Origin: Bifidobacterium catenulatum PV20-2
GTDB lineage: Bacteria; Actinomycetota; Actinomycetes; Actinomycetales; Bifidobacteriaceae
Length of the DNA: 64,000 nucleotides
Assembly (NCBI RefSeq): GCF_000800455.1
Contig: NZ_CP007456.1
Location: 124,001-188,000, forward strand
Direction: 5' to 3'
Numbering within the stretch: the first letter of the stretch is position 1; every line of letters begins with the position of its first letter. Below, piece by piece: positions 26,955 to 36,211 of the stretch. The position numbers and the translations under genes were made by a program. A model generated the notes under the pieces. It searched no databases, had not been told where the DNA came from, and saw only the letters and a program-made list of their open reading frames with translations.

Positions 26955-28799
26955 ATGGCAAGAGGACCAATGGGACGCTCTCGCGGACCCGTGGAAAAAC
27001 CGAAGGATTTCGGCGGTGTGATGAGCAAACTGGCGAAATTCTGCCGTCACTACATTCCTGTGATGATTTTCGCCCTGATTCTGGGTGCGGCCGGCACGAT
27101 CTGCCAGATTGTCGGACCGGACAAGCTCAAAGACATGACCAACGAGATCACGAAGGGGCTGCCTGCCATGGTGCATGGCAGGCCGGTCATGCACTCGATC
27201 GATATGGATGCCGTCTCGCACATCGCATGGCTGCTTGTCGCGCTGTATGTTGGGTACGCGCTGCTGAGCTACCTGCAGAGCTGGCTGATGGCCAACGTTA
27301 CGCAGCGCACCGCGCAGGAGCTGCGTGAGGCGATCAGCAAGAAGATTAATCGCCTGCCGCTCAAATATTTCGACAAGGTCAGCTACGGCGATGTGCTCAG
27401 CCGCATCACCAACGATGTGGACGCGATCGGCCAGACGCTCGGCCAGTCGGTCGGATCGCTGATCACTTCGATCACGCTGTTCGTCGGCGCGCTCATCATG
27501 ATGTTCTACAACAACGTGATCATGACGCTGTGCGCCATCGGTTCCGCGTTGCTTGGCCTGGTGGTCATGGGCGTGATCATGGTCGCCTCGCAGAAGTACT
27601 TCACCCGACAGCAGATCGCGTTGGGAGATGTGAACGGGCACGTTGAGGAAATGTACACCGGCCACACCGTGGTCAAGGCGTACTGCGGCGAAGAGGACTC
27701 CATCGAACAGTTCGAGAAATACAACGATGATCTGTACGTCTCCGGCTGGAAGAGCCAGTTCCTCTCCGGCCTGATGATGCCGCTCATGAACTTCATCGGC
27801 AACTTTGGTTACGTGGTCGTGTGCGTGGTCGGCGCGGTGTTGGCCATGGACGGCAAAATCGAATTTGGCGTGATCGTGGCGTTCATGATGTACATTCGCC
27901 TGTTCACGCAACCGCTTTCCCAGTTCGCACAGGCGTTCCAGAACCTGCAGCGCTGCGCTGCCGCTTCCGAACGCGTCTTCGGTTTCCTGGAAGAGCCGGA
28001 ACTGGCCGACGAATCCGGCAAGAAAGCACTGCTGGGTGTCGGTGTGGACGGCAAACCGCAACCGGTGCGTGGCGATGTGGAATTCAGCCACGTGCAGTTC
28101 GGCTACGACCCGGACAAGACGATCATCCACGACTTCTCTGCGTCGGTGAAGGCCGGCCAGAAGGTGGCCATCGTCGGTCCGACCGGTGCCGGCAAGACCA
28201 CGATGGTCAACCTGCTGATGCGGTTCTACGAGATTTCCGGCGGCACGATTTCGATCGACGGCGTCGACACCAAGTCGGTTCCGCGTTGGAATGTGCACGA
28301 CCAGTTCTCGATGGTATTGCAGGACACGTGGGTGTTCTGTGGAACGGTGCGTGAAAACATCGCATACTCGAAGCCGGGCGTTACCGACGAGCAGATTGTG
28401 GCCGCCTGCAAAGCCGTCGGTCTGCACCGCTACATCATGTCTCTGCCGAACGGCTACGACACCGTGCTCGACGACAAGGCTTCGCTTTCGCAAGGTCAGA
28501 AGCAGCTGCTGACAATCGCTCGCGCCATGGTTGAGGACGCGCCGATTCTGATTCTCGACGAGGCCACGTCCTCCGTGGATACCCGTACCGAGGAGCTGAT
28601 TCAGAAGGCGATGGACGCGCTGACGGTGGGTCGCACGAGCTTTGTGATCGCGCACCGGCTGTCCACCATCCGCGACGCCGACATGATTTTGGTGATGAAC
28701 GGTGGCGACATTGTGGAGCGCGGCACCCACGAAGAACTGCTCGCCAAGAACGGCTTCTACGCCGACATCTATAACAGCCAGTTCACGTTGATCGACTGA
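26955..28799 (+). CDS. ABC exporter half-transporter B (catalytic subunit)
   Basis: The 614-residue partner has a positively charged N-terminus, six membrane segments (residues 25-330) and an ATPase domain with Walker A GPTGAGKTT, signature LSQGQKQLL and canonical Walker B LILDEATSS. The complete catalytic glutamate complements the degenerate site of subunit A. The start follows AAGGGGAGG. An imperfect stem (28805-28850, GACCGAC with GTCGGTT) follows the stop without a U-run. Substrate unknown; control by the upstream MarR gene is inferred. Confidence 0.92.
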   Translation: MARGPMGRSRGPVEKPKDFGGVMSKLAKFCRHYIPVMIFALILGAAGTICQIVGPDKLKDMTNEITKGLPAMVHGRPVMHSIDMDAVSHIAWLLVALYVGYALLSYLQSWLMANVTQRTAQELREAISKKINRLPLKYFDKVSYGDVLSRITNDVDAIGQTLGQSVGSLITSITLFVGALIMMFYNNVIMTLCAIGSALLGLVVMGVIMVASQKYFTRQQIALGDVNGHVEEMYTGHTVVKAYCGEEDSIEQFEKYNDDLYVSGWKSQFLSGLMMPLMNFIGNFGYVVVCVVGAVLAMDGKIEFGVIVAFMMYIRLFTQPLSQFAQAFQNLQRCAAASERVFGFLEEPELADESGKKALLGVGVDGKPQPVRGDVEFSHVQFGYDPDKTIIHDFSASVKAGQKVAIVGPTGAGKTTMVNLLMRFYEISGGTISIDGVDTKSVPRWNVHDQFSMVLQDTWVFCGTVRENIAYSKPGVTDEQIVAACKAVGLHRYIMSLPNGYDTVLDDKASLSQGQKQLLTIARAMVEDAPILILDEATSSVDTRTEELIQKAMDALTVGRTSFVIAHRLSTIRDADMILVMNGGDIVERGTHEELLAKNGFYADIYNSQFTLID

Positions 28800-29010
28800 T
28801 CTTCTAAGTCGACCGACCTGCTGGGCCGACTGGTAAGGAAAGTCGGTTGATTCGCCGTGTCGGCCACTGTGCTGGCTAGCGGTAGACCGATTGTACTGGC
28901 CAGTGCCGGTCGGACTGATTCGCAGGCGCCGCACGTTTCCCAAAGATGTGCGGCTCCTGTCATTTGTGCCGTTTACGCTGCTCTGCCTACGCTGCCAGTT
29001 CGTCCTCCCC

Positions 29011-29090
29011 ATGCACATCCATACACTTTCGTGCACATTCGTATACATCGGTACACTTTCGTGTACATTGGTACACAGTCGTGCGTAGTA
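29011..29090. repeat. Array of eight 10-bp repeats (iteron-like)
   Basis: Eight consecutive 10-base units follow each other without gaps, with consensus GTRYACWTTC; most carry a palindromic or near-palindromic core such as GTGCAC, GTATAC or GTGTAC. The period is close to one helical turn, so all units face the same side of the DNA. It ends 29 bases before the start of the AAA+ ATPase gene. Confidence 0.8.
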
Positions 29091-29119
29091 TTCATGCGAA
29101 AGTCGAGGTAAGACAGCTC

Positions 29120-30259
29120 ATGGCAATGAATCCATTCAAGCCGACCGCAGGCAAGATGCCTCCGGTGCTGGTCGGTCGTGAATCTGCCATCGAACAATTC
29201 GCGGAAGCGCTTGACAACGGTGCCGGCGCTCCCGGTCGAATCATGCTGGTCACTGGCCAACGAGGTTTTGGCAAAACAGTACTGCTCACGGAATTCCGGC
29301 GTATTGCGGCCGATCGCAAGTGGGAAACCATCTCCGAAACCGCATCTCCCGGTGTGGCGCAACGTCTTATCGAGGCGCTTGATTCGCATAATTTGCGCAT
29401 TAATCAGGCAAGTCTGAATCCTTCCGTGAATATCGCAGGAGTTGCGGGAGCAAGCCTGGGATCAATCGCCATTTCGCCACCTGCGTCGCCGTTGAACCTG
29501 CGTAACGCGATAGCCAAGCGACTGGAAAGCAGCAAAATAGGCAAAGGCAAAGGCATTCTTATCACCATTGATGAAACGCAAGCGGCCTCGCTTGACGATC
29601 TTGTCACCATCGCCACCGCCGTGCAGCACGTCACTACTTCTATCGATGAAACCAACGTACCGGATAGCGAGAAAAAGGGTATCGCCATCGTGTTTGCAGG
29701 GCTTCCGTCGATCGTCAACGATCTCATCAATGATGATGTCGTCACATTTCTTCGCAGAGCTGTGCAATGCAAGCTTGACAATGTTCCGCTATTGGACGTC
29801 AAGAACGCTTTTCTTGAGTCCGTTGTCGATTCCGGCAAAACGATTAGCGATGACGATGCGTGGAAGGCCGCCCAAGCGAGTGACGGATACCCGTACATGG
29901 TGCAGCTCGTCGGGTACTACATGTGGCAGTCGGCGCAACGGCGGCATTCGTCGAAAATCACGTCGGGTGATGTTGATGCGGGCATTGCGGATGCGCAGGT
30001 GGCTTTTGACGATGCCGTTTGTGCTCCGGCTTTGGATGGCTTGAAATCGCCGGAATTGAAGTTTTTGCAGGCAATGGCGGTTGATGTTCCCGATGCTACT
30101 GCAGTTAGCGACATTGAACTTCGGACGGGCCGTAGTCGAAGCTGGGTGAATAAATACCGCGCCGCACTGATCAAAGATCAGGTTGTTCGTACTGCAGGGC
30201 ATGGCAAACTGGCGATTGCGGTGCCGCACTTGGGTGAATATCTCAAAAAGCGGCTTTAG
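29120..30259 (+). CDS. AAA+ ATPase with C-terminal winged helix (Orc1/Cdc6- or STAND-like)
   Basis: The 379-residue protein has Walker A GQRGFGKT (Gly46-Thr53), Walker B ILITIDE near residue 150, and a sensor-1-like GIAIVFAGLP near residue 195. It ends in a winged-helix domain (about 320-379: LRTGRSRSWVNKYRAALIKD then HGKLAIAVPHLGEYL). This build is shared with COG1672-type ATPases and archaeal Orc1/Cdc6 proteins. The start at 29120 follows GAGGTAAG; the frame is open upstream but only through the 10-bp repeats. It overlaps the convergent apbE gene by 17 bases. It has no operon partner. Its function is unknown to me; binding to the repeat array is an inference. Confidence 0.8.
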   Translation: MAMNPFKPTAGKMPPVLVGRESAIEQFAEALDNGAGAPGRIMLVTGQRGFGKTVLLTEFRRIAADRKWETISETASPGVAQRLIEALDSHNLRINQASLNPSVNIAGVAGASLGSIAISPPASPLNLRNAIAKRLESSKIGKGKGILITIDETQAASLDDLVTIATAVQHVTTSIDETNVPDSEKKGIAIVFAGLPSIVNDLINDDVVTFLRRAVQCKLDNVPLLDVKNAFLESVVDSGKTISDDDAWKAAQASDGYPYMVQLVGYYMWQSAQRRHSSKITSGDVDAGIADAQVAFDDAVCAPALDGLKSPELKFLQAMAVDVPDATAVSDIELRTGRSRSWVNKYRAALIKDQVVRTAGHGKLAIAVPHLGEYLKKRL

Positions 30260-31424
30260 ATTTGAGATTTGGGCTGGTGTGCGGCCGTGATGCGGATTGC
30301 AGGAAAAGCTCGGCGGGAAAGTCATTGCTGGCTGAGATTTGGCGAGATTCGTTCAATGTTGCGCATGTGAAATTGAACGTGCTCTGCAGTTGCGCCGCAT
30401 CGGAAACGAATAGGGCCGTAGCCAGACCGTCCGCAACAGCGGTGGGATAGTTTTGTGCGAGGCTGAGCGTCGCGTTTGCTGGCTCTGCTGCATTGGCGGT
30501 ATCATGCGAATTATTAAGATATTGCGAACTGCTGGGAACGTACGTCCAACTGGCTTCGGTTTGTTGCGCGGGTAGTCCGTCGATGGCATTGAGCAGATGA
30601 TGAATGGCGATTTGGGTGTATTCGTTGATGGCTATATTCCAATGGCGTCGGCTGGGTGCGCTCGCACACAACGCACCGTTCGCAATATGTGCGACGCCGA
30701 TCGCGCGGGATTGATCTTCCGGATCCTCAAGCGCAACGGAAATAGTCTGTTCGGCATGAACCAACAAATCACCCCCCGCATCAATAACAAATTGTGGCGG
30801 CTGTGAGGAGAAGTGATTCTGGTTGGGATAGCTGACCTGATTAGGGTGCTGGGTTGAGGAGCTCGCGGGGCCTGAGAAATCGTCCCAATCTGCTGATTTC
30901 TCTTGAATCAGCATGTGTCCGAGCAAATCAACGAGATAGCCTTTGCCGCATGCGCCGAAGTCCAACTGCACTGGATCGTGTGTAACCAGCGTGGTTCCAT
31001 GACGTTCCACATCGTGCCCCCAAACGGAACGTCCGCGTAATGCACCCAAATGTTTGGGTGCATCCTGCGTAACCGTGAAATTCATCGACGCATCGTACCC
31101 AAGTCGAATCAAATCCTCGCCGACGCACGGATCGATTGCACCGTGTGTGACGTCGTGTAGTGCGTCGTACAAATCAAACAGTGGGCCGGTCCAATTGGGA
31201 AAATCGAAATGTCCGCCATGCTCCGCGTTCCCGATGCGCGTAACCAGCGAATCGGCGCGGAATCGCGAAAGCACATGCTCGTATCCGTCGATGAGTCGTT
31301 CCATGTTGGCACGCAGGCCCGTGGAAACCGGGCGGGCGGTCGAAATCAGCAAGCCGGTGCCGAACGCCTTGGGAAAAGCGGTGGTGTAGGGCATGCGCTG
31401 CGCGAGCGAAACGGAAGCATCCAT
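30243..31424 (-). CDS. apbE: FAD:protein FMN transferase ApbE
   Basis: ApbE attaches FMN covalently to Ser/Thr of target proteins. The protein (393 residues from the ATG at 31424) shows LDFGACGKGYLVDLLG, FVIDAGGDLLVHAE and AVADGLATALFVS, the FAD- and metal-binding blocks of the family. There is no obvious lipobox, so it may act in the cytosol or be exported otherwise. An insertion of about 35 residues, rich in Ser/Gln/Asn, precedes the GGD block. The start is uncertain, since AGGAG is only one base from the ATG. A likely substrate, an FMN-binding lipoprotein, is encoded at 39697 in the iron cluster. Confidence 0.85.
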   Translation of the reverse strand: MDASVSLAQRMPYTTAFPKAFGTGLLISTARPVSTGLRANMERLIDGYEHVLSRFRADSLVTRIGNAEHGGHFDFPNWTGPLFDLYDALHDVTHGAIDPCVGEDLIRLGYDASMNFTVTQDAPKHLGALRGRSVWGHDVERHGTTLVTHDPVQLDFGACGKGYLVDLLGHMLIQEKSADWDDFSGPASSSTQHPNQVSYPNQNHFSSQPPQFVIDAGGDLLVHAEQTISVALEDPEDQSRAIGVAHIANGALCASAPSRRHWNIAINEYTQIAIHHLLNAIDGLPAQQTEASWTYVPSSSQYLNNSHDTANAAEPANATLSLAQNYPTAVADGLATALFVSDAAQLQSTFNFTCATLNESRQISASNDFPAELFLQSASRPHTSPNLKSKAAF

Positions 31425-31572
31425 ACTCCTGATGCTAGCGCGTTCGTTCGTTGAGAGTGAGGCCTGATGTGCCCGTTTCGTCAATACGGGCGCCTGACTG
31501 CGGAACGTCTGACGCGTGTATCTCGCTTATGGGTGGCGGCCCCTTGTAGAGGGGATGCCTGTTGACCTGTTT

Positions 31573-31762
31573 GATTTGCGCTATATGTGGCAGTTTTTCC
31601 GGTCTTGGAAAAGTGATCTGCGCTATATGTGGCAGATTTCATTGGGCAACCGGTTTTGGAGGGTGTCATTTGCACCCCCTTAGGTATGGTTGGATGAGGG
31701 TAAGTGCCACATATAGCGCATATTGTTTTTCGTGAGGCCAGGAATCTGCCACATATAGCGCA
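31573..31762. repeat. Composite inverted-repeat element, copy B
   Basis: Left units GCGCTATATGTGGCAG at 31578-31593 and 31620-31635 are 42 bp apart. A central hairpin (GGAGGGTG with CACCCCCT, 31658-31680) follows. Inverted right units TGCCACATATAGCGCA at 31705-31720 and 31747-31762 are again 42 bp apart. The rest of the 31425-32068 gap holds a weak copy of the short palindrome (31469-31491) and an AT-rich promoter region before the FTR1 gene. Confidence 0.85.
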
Positions 31763-32068
31763 TCTCGCTTATCGTATGACGCTCCGTTTCGACTGGTCCC
31801 ATACAGATGGCGGCGGATTCCGGCGCGTCGAATTCAACAAGCATGCTGCGAGTGTGCCACTATGTGAGATGACACGCGCGGATTACAGAAAATAAGAATG
31901 GCGGAATTCCATCGTTTTGTGGGTGTTTACAACAAAACTGCCAAAAAATCAAGACTGTTATTTCGATTTTTTTCGTTCTATCTTGTGAAGTCGGTGCGCA
32001 CTGTGCGTATGGCAAAGGTGGCGCACTCGTGAATCGGATTATGAACGGCTGAGAGAGGAAGCGGTCTT

Positions 32069-33832
32069 ATGTCATCCTGCGATACGCAGCGGGCTACAAG
32101 TGTGTTCGGTCGCCTTGTCGCGTTCATTGCGGCCTTGATGATCGCGTTGGCCACGCTTTTCGCGACTACCGTAGTCCCGCAGTCGGCGTCCGCCGCCGAT
32201 GACGGTCAAACGAATTTTGATTCCTGGACTGCCGCTGCGAAGAACATCGAAGACCAGCTTGCGACTGCCGAAAAAGACTACAATGACGGCAATTACGGTC
32301 AGGCTGGCACCGATTTCCAGACCGCGCATTGGATCGGTTACGACGCATCCAACTTCTCGAAAGTCGTCAACGACACCATCAGCGCCGACAAGCAGAAGGA
32401 ACTGCTACAGCAATTCACCGATCTTGAAGGTCTTGCCTACCAGCGGGACCAAGGCGACGCCATCGCAGCCAAAATCGGCGCGCTGACCGCCGAAATCAAC
32501 GCAACCGCGCAAACGCTCGACGCGAACGCAGACCTCGCCAATCCTAAGGAATACGCGAAGCAGCGTGCCGCGCAAACCGCGGAAGAGCGCAAGAAGCTCG
32601 ACGCGGCCAAGAAGAATTCATCCAAAGGCAAAGGCGACCGCACGTGGAGTGAGGTTGCCAGCGAAATGACCGCCATTCTCGACAAGGCATACAAGGCGGC
32701 CACTTCTGGCAATGGCGATGAAGGCTCCGCTTTGGTCAACAACGCGTACTACCAGTATTACGAGAAGCTCGGCTTCGAAAAGAACGTGATGAATGCGATT
32801 GCCGGCGATCGTGTTTCGCAGGTCGAATACCAGTTCAAGATGACTCGCAAGACCATGCGCGACGGCGGTTCCGACAAGGAAATCAAGCAGCTCGTCGACG
32901 ATTTGAAAAGCTGGCTTGTGAAAGACGCGGCCATCCTCGACGGTGGTGCGTCCGGCAATGTCAACGGCTTCACCAAACTCGTCACCAGCTCCGCCGGGCA
33001 GGCGTTCCTCATTCTGATCCGTGAGGGCCTCGAAGCGCTGCTGGTGGTGGCCGCAGTGATCGCCTACCTGGTGAAGTCCGGCAACAAGCGTTTCGTCAAG
33101 TGGATCTACCTTGGTGTGGTCGCAGGTCTGGCCGGCTCCGGTCTGGTCGCCGTGCTCTTCACGTTCCTGTTCGGCGGTTCCGGCCCGATTCAGGAGATTT
33201 CCGAAGGCGTGTGTGCGCTTATCGCCACCCTCATGCTGCTGTGGACCAGCAACTGGATGCTCAACAAGAGCTCTGTGGAAGCGTGGAACAACTACATCAG
33301 GAACAAGACCGAAGCGGCTGTGGCCGGCGCGCAAAGCAAGGTCGAATCCGGTCAGGGCTTGGGCTTGGGCATGATCGCCTCGCTTGCCATGTTGAGCTTC
33401 CTCGCCGTGTTCCGTGAGGGTGCCGAAACGGTGATCTTCTACGAGTCCATCTACTCCATGAGCCAGGATGCGCACGGCATGTGGGTTGGCGGTCTGGCCG
33501 CCGCCGCGGTGCTGATCGTCATCTTCCTGATTCTGCGATTCACTTCGGTGAAGATTCCGATCGGCCCGTTCTTCCTCGTAACTTCGATTTTGATGGCCGT
33601 ATTGGTTGTCATTTTCGCGGGTGGCGGCATCCATGCGCTCATCGAGGGTGATCTTATTGAAGGCACCTACTTGAGCACTGTGCCAACTAACGATTGGATC
33701 GGCTTGTATCCGTACATCGAAACGATTACGGCGCAGGTGATTGCCGCGATCGCGGTGGTTGTGCTGTTCGTGGTCGGTTTCATCAAGAAACACAGGATGA
33801 AGTTGGCCGCGCAGGTGGAACAGGCTAAGTAA
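32069..33832 (+). CDS. FTR1-family iron permease (EfeU-like; resembles BfeU)
   Basis: The 587-residue protein has a signal sequence, an extracytoplasmic helical domain (residues 45-300) and an FTR1 membrane domain of seven segments. The latter carries both iron-handling REGxE motifs, REGLEALLVV near 315 and REGAETVIFY near 450. It imports ferric or ferrous iron across the membrane with a P19-type partner, encoded next. Layout and order match the FTR1-P19-DUF2318-ABC clusters of Campylobacter and the B. breve bfeUO-sifABCDE locus. The start follows GAGAGAGGAAG. No DtxR box was found by eye upstream. Confidence 0.92.
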   Translation: MSSCDTQRATSVFGRLVAFIAALMIALATLFATTVVPQSASAADDGQTNFDSWTAAAKNIEDQLATAEKDYNDGNYGQAGTDFQTAHWIGYDASNFSKVVNDTISADKQKELLQQFTDLEGLAYQRDQGDAIAAKIGALTAEINATAQTLDANADLANPKEYAKQRAAQTAEERKKLDAAKKNSSKGKGDRTWSEVASEMTAILDKAYKAATSGNGDEGSALVNNAYYQYYEKLGFEKNVMNAIAGDRVSQVEYQFKMTRKTMRDGGSDKEIKQLVDDLKSWLVKDAAILDGGASGNVNGFTKLVTSSAGQAFLILIREGLEALLVVAAVIAYLVKSGNKRFVKWIYLGVVAGLAGSGLVAVLFTFLFGGSGPIQEISEGVCALIATLMLLWTSNWMLNKSSVEAWNNYIRNKTEAAVAGAQSKVESGQGLGLGMIASLAMLSFLAVFREGAETVIFYESIYSMSQDAHGMWVGGLAAAAVLIVIFLILRFTSVKIPIGPFFLVTSILMAVLVVIFAGGGIHALIEGDLIEGTYLSTVPTNDWIGLYPYIETITAQVIAAIAVVVLFVVGFIKKHRMKLAAQVEQAK

Positions 33833-33921
33833 GCGCCAATCAATAATCACAAGTAAAGATTTAGAGATTTCCATAAGTTTCCAACGTTCCTCAAGGAACC
33901 AAAGAAAAGGAAGAGAACACA

Positions 33922-34578
33922 ATGAAGAATAAGAAGATCGCCGCCCTGCTCGGCATCCTGTTGGCAGGCTCCATGGCCTTCTCCCTGTCCGCATGCGGCA
34001 ATTCCGACAATGCCGCATCCAGCGGCAAGTCCAGCACCTCCACGTCGGAGACCAAGGGCGCCGACGACTCCAGCTCCAGCGATTCCGGCGCGGGCTTCGA
34101 GGAGATCCAGGTCGATGAGAACCATTCCGACCAGGAAGTCGGCCCGCTGACCGTCAACGCCGTGTACTTCCAGCCGATCGACATGGAACCGTCCGGCATG
34201 GGCCTGAAGGCCGCCGACGCGAGCTTCCATCTCGAAGCCGACATCCACGCCAACAAGAAGGGCACTGAGCTCGGCTACGGCAAGGGCGATTTCGTGCCGG
34301 ACCTCACCGTGAACTACGACATCATCGACAAGACGTCCAACGAGTCCGTAGGCTCCGGCACCTTCATGCAGATGAACGCCTCTGATGGCCCGCATTACGG
34401 CGCCAACGTCAAGCTCGACAAGGCCGGCTCTTACAAGCTCGTGCTGAAGATCGAATCTCCGGAGAAGAAGGGTTGGATGCTGCACGTTGATCCGGAGACC
34501 GGTGTCAAGGGCCGCTTCTGGACCGAGCCGATCGAGGTCACCTTCCCGGATTGGAACTACACCCCGCAGGAGTGGTGA
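33922..34578 (+). CDS. P19/Tp34-family iron-binding lipoprotein (resembles BfeO)
   Basis: The 218-residue lipoprotein has a lipobox LSAC (Cys at 24), a Ser/Asp-rich linker to residue 50, then a P19-type beta-sandwich. PIDMEPSGMGLKA supplies Met ligands, FHLEADIHA two His, and DGPHYGANV a further His; these are the copper/iron-binding positions of P19 and Tp34. It presents iron to the FTR1 permease encoded upstream. The start follows AAAAGGAAGAGA. An imperfect hairpin at 34720 separates it from the next five genes. Confidence 0.9.
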   Translation: MKNKKIAALLGILLAGSMAFSLSACGNSDNAASSGKSSTSTSETKGADDSSSSDSGAGFEEIQVDENHSDQEVGPLTVNAVYFQPIDMEPSGMGLKAADASFHLEADIHANKKGTELGYGKGDFVPDLTVNYDIIDKTSNESVGSGTFMQMNASDGPHYGANVKLDKAGSYKLVLKIESPEKKGWMLHVDPETGVKGRFWTEPIEVTFPDWNYTPQEW

Positions 34579-34719
34579 TCTGAAACTCGAGTTCCGGCAT
34601 ATGCCAAGCGAAACGGTTTGGATGTAAGCCTGAATTCATGTTGAGATTCAACTCGTGGTTAACGCCGTTCACGTATCGCGAAACGTATGTAAGTAGCGCG
34701 AATATGGGTACGGCGTTCG

Positions 34720-34798
34720 CGGTTGCTTGGATAGTCGTTCGACGCACTCAAGGCCATTCGGCCGAGCCTACGGTCGAACAACCATCCAAGCAACCGCT
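34720..34798. repeat. Long hairpin with conserved loop, copy B
   Basis: A 25-bp stem with two mismatches (34720-34744 with 34774-34798) flanks a 29-base loop. The loop's reverse complement matches copy A at 23 of 29 positions, all differences being transitions, and it keeps the GGCC-N4-GGCC minihairpin. The stem sequence is unrelated to that of copy A except next to the loop. Confidence 0.8.
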
Positions 34799-34923
34799 CT
34801 CTTGCGTTTTAGGGGATACGCTTTTGGGAGATAACGCGCTTTTTTGGGAATCTTGGTAAGGGGGTTCCTTTTGCGTGCCGAATTCACTAGGCTTTGACAG
34901 GGATATACAACGAAAGGTGTGAG

Positions 34924-36195
34924 ATGCTGACGCAGTACGTCACGGTGTTGCAGGGAACGCTGGCACCGGCTTTGCTGATTATGGCGCTGAACGTGATGCT
35001 CACGGTCGGTGAGGGGCGTGACAAGCCGTTGAGTGCGTACTGGCGTCTTGCGGGCTTCATTATTGGATTCGCGGGTGCCATTGTGTTCGCCGCGTTGCGT
35101 GCGTCCGCGGTGATCAATCAGCGTACGTTCGTCAATTACCCCACGTTGTGGTGTTGTGTGATTTTCGATATCGCAGTGTTCGTTATTGTGCTGTTCGCGC
35201 GTCGCATCACTACGAATTGGCATGATCATCGCGCGTTGCTCGATATTGCGAATGCGATTGGCGCTCTTGCGATTGCCGCCACCACCTTCCGTGCGTTGCC
35301 TGATGTGATTTTGCGTTTGACGATTTTCGTGGAGCCGGGAGATCCGATTTTCACTTCGGATATGCTGCTTCGTGCGCTTGGTTTCGCATTGGGTGCGGCC
35401 ACTGCGATTGTTGCGGCGTTGATTTTCCGTACGATGCGTTCCACTGCGATTCGTTGGTCGTTCACTACGGCTGTGCTGCTGCTGATTGCGCTGCTGTTTG
35501 TCTCGCATTTCACTGATCTTGCGCAGATTCTGCAGTCCAAGCGCATCGTTCATTTCCCTACGGAAGCGTTCCTGGCGTTGGTGTGGTGCATTAATCATCA
35601 GCGCCATATGGTCATTGCTATGGTGTTGGTGTTCATCATTCCGGTGGTCGCCAGCATTGTGATGGGCTTCAAAATCAAACCGGAAGGCGCAAACGAGGCC
35701 ATTGCGCGATCTCATATCGCGTTCCGTCGCCGTGCGAAGGCGGCCGGCGCATGGAGCCTTGTTGCGATGATTGGCATCACGTTCGCGCTCACGTATGGTG
35801 TGGCACAAACGAAGAAGGTTATTACGCTGTCTCCGCCTGAGGATTATTCGCTGAGCGACGGTGTGGCCACCATCAAATTCAGCCAAATCAACGACGGTCA
35901 TCTGCATCGCTTCCAATACAAGGCGAAAGACGGCACGGTGATGCGTTTCATTATCATCAAGAAGAATGGTGGAGCGTACGGTGTCGGTCTTGATGCTTGT
36001 GATAACTGCGGTGACGCGGGCTATTACGAGAAGGATGGCAAGATCATCTGCAAGAAGTGCGATGTCGCCATCAACCTCGCCACTATCGGATTCAAGGGCG
36101 GCTGCAATCCTGTGCCGTTTGATTATCAGGTTGAATCCGGCAAAATCGTAATCCAAACTTCGACGCTCGACGCATTGTCGACGCATTTCCAGTGA
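34924..36195 (+). CDS. DUF2318 Fe-S-type membrane protein of the iron cluster
   Basis: The 423-residue protein has about nine membrane segments (residues 8-300) followed by a DUF2318 domain. The latter has two CxxC pairs, CDNC near 360 and CKKC near 378, plus a further Cys in GGCNPVP, likely to bind a metal or iron-sulfur centre outside the membrane. In Campylobacter the equivalent gene accompanies FTR1 and P19 and probably handles electrons for iron reduction. It starts the second half of the locus (sif genes in B. breve). The start at 34924 follows GAAAGGTG. Confidence 0.88.
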   Translation: MLTQYVTVLQGTLAPALLIMALNVMLTVGEGRDKPLSAYWRLAGFIIGFAGAIVFAALRASAVINQRTFVNYPTLWCCVIFDIAVFVIVLFARRITTNWHDHRALLDIANAIGALAIAATTFRALPDVILRLTIFVEPGDPIFTSDMLLRALGFALGAATAIVAALIFRTMRSTAIRWSFTTAVLLLIALLFVSHFTDLAQILQSKRIVHFPTEAFLALVWCINHQRHMVIAMVLVFIIPVVASIVMGFKIKPEGANEAIARSHIAFRRRAKAAGAWSLVAMIGITFALTYGVAQTKKVITLSPPEDYSLSDGVATIKFSQINDGHLHRFQYKAKDGTVMRFIIIKKNGGAYGVGLDACDNCGDAGYYEKDGKIICKKCDVAINLATIGFKGGCNPVPFDYQVESGKIVIQTSTLDALSTHFQ

Positions 36196-36211
36196 GCGGA
36201 AAGAGGTAGTC

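Noticed and set aside
26667..29048. A 793-codon open frame antisense to the ABC exporter genes
   Set aside because: It is a shadow of two strongly supported ABC genes; its translation is His/Arg/Asp-rich without domains and has no ribosome site.
29011..29090. CRISPR array
   Set aside because: The 10-bp units are contiguous with no spacers, and no cas genes exist in the window.
28946..29119. N-terminal extension of the AAA+ ATPase through the 10-bp repeats
   Set aside because: The extension would be Cys/His/Thr repeat peptide; a ribosome site fits the ATG at 29120.
31469..31491. Full member of the GTCCG palindrome family upstream of apbE
   Set aside because: Only GCCCGT/ACGGGC pairs and the core differs; counted as a weak relative at most.
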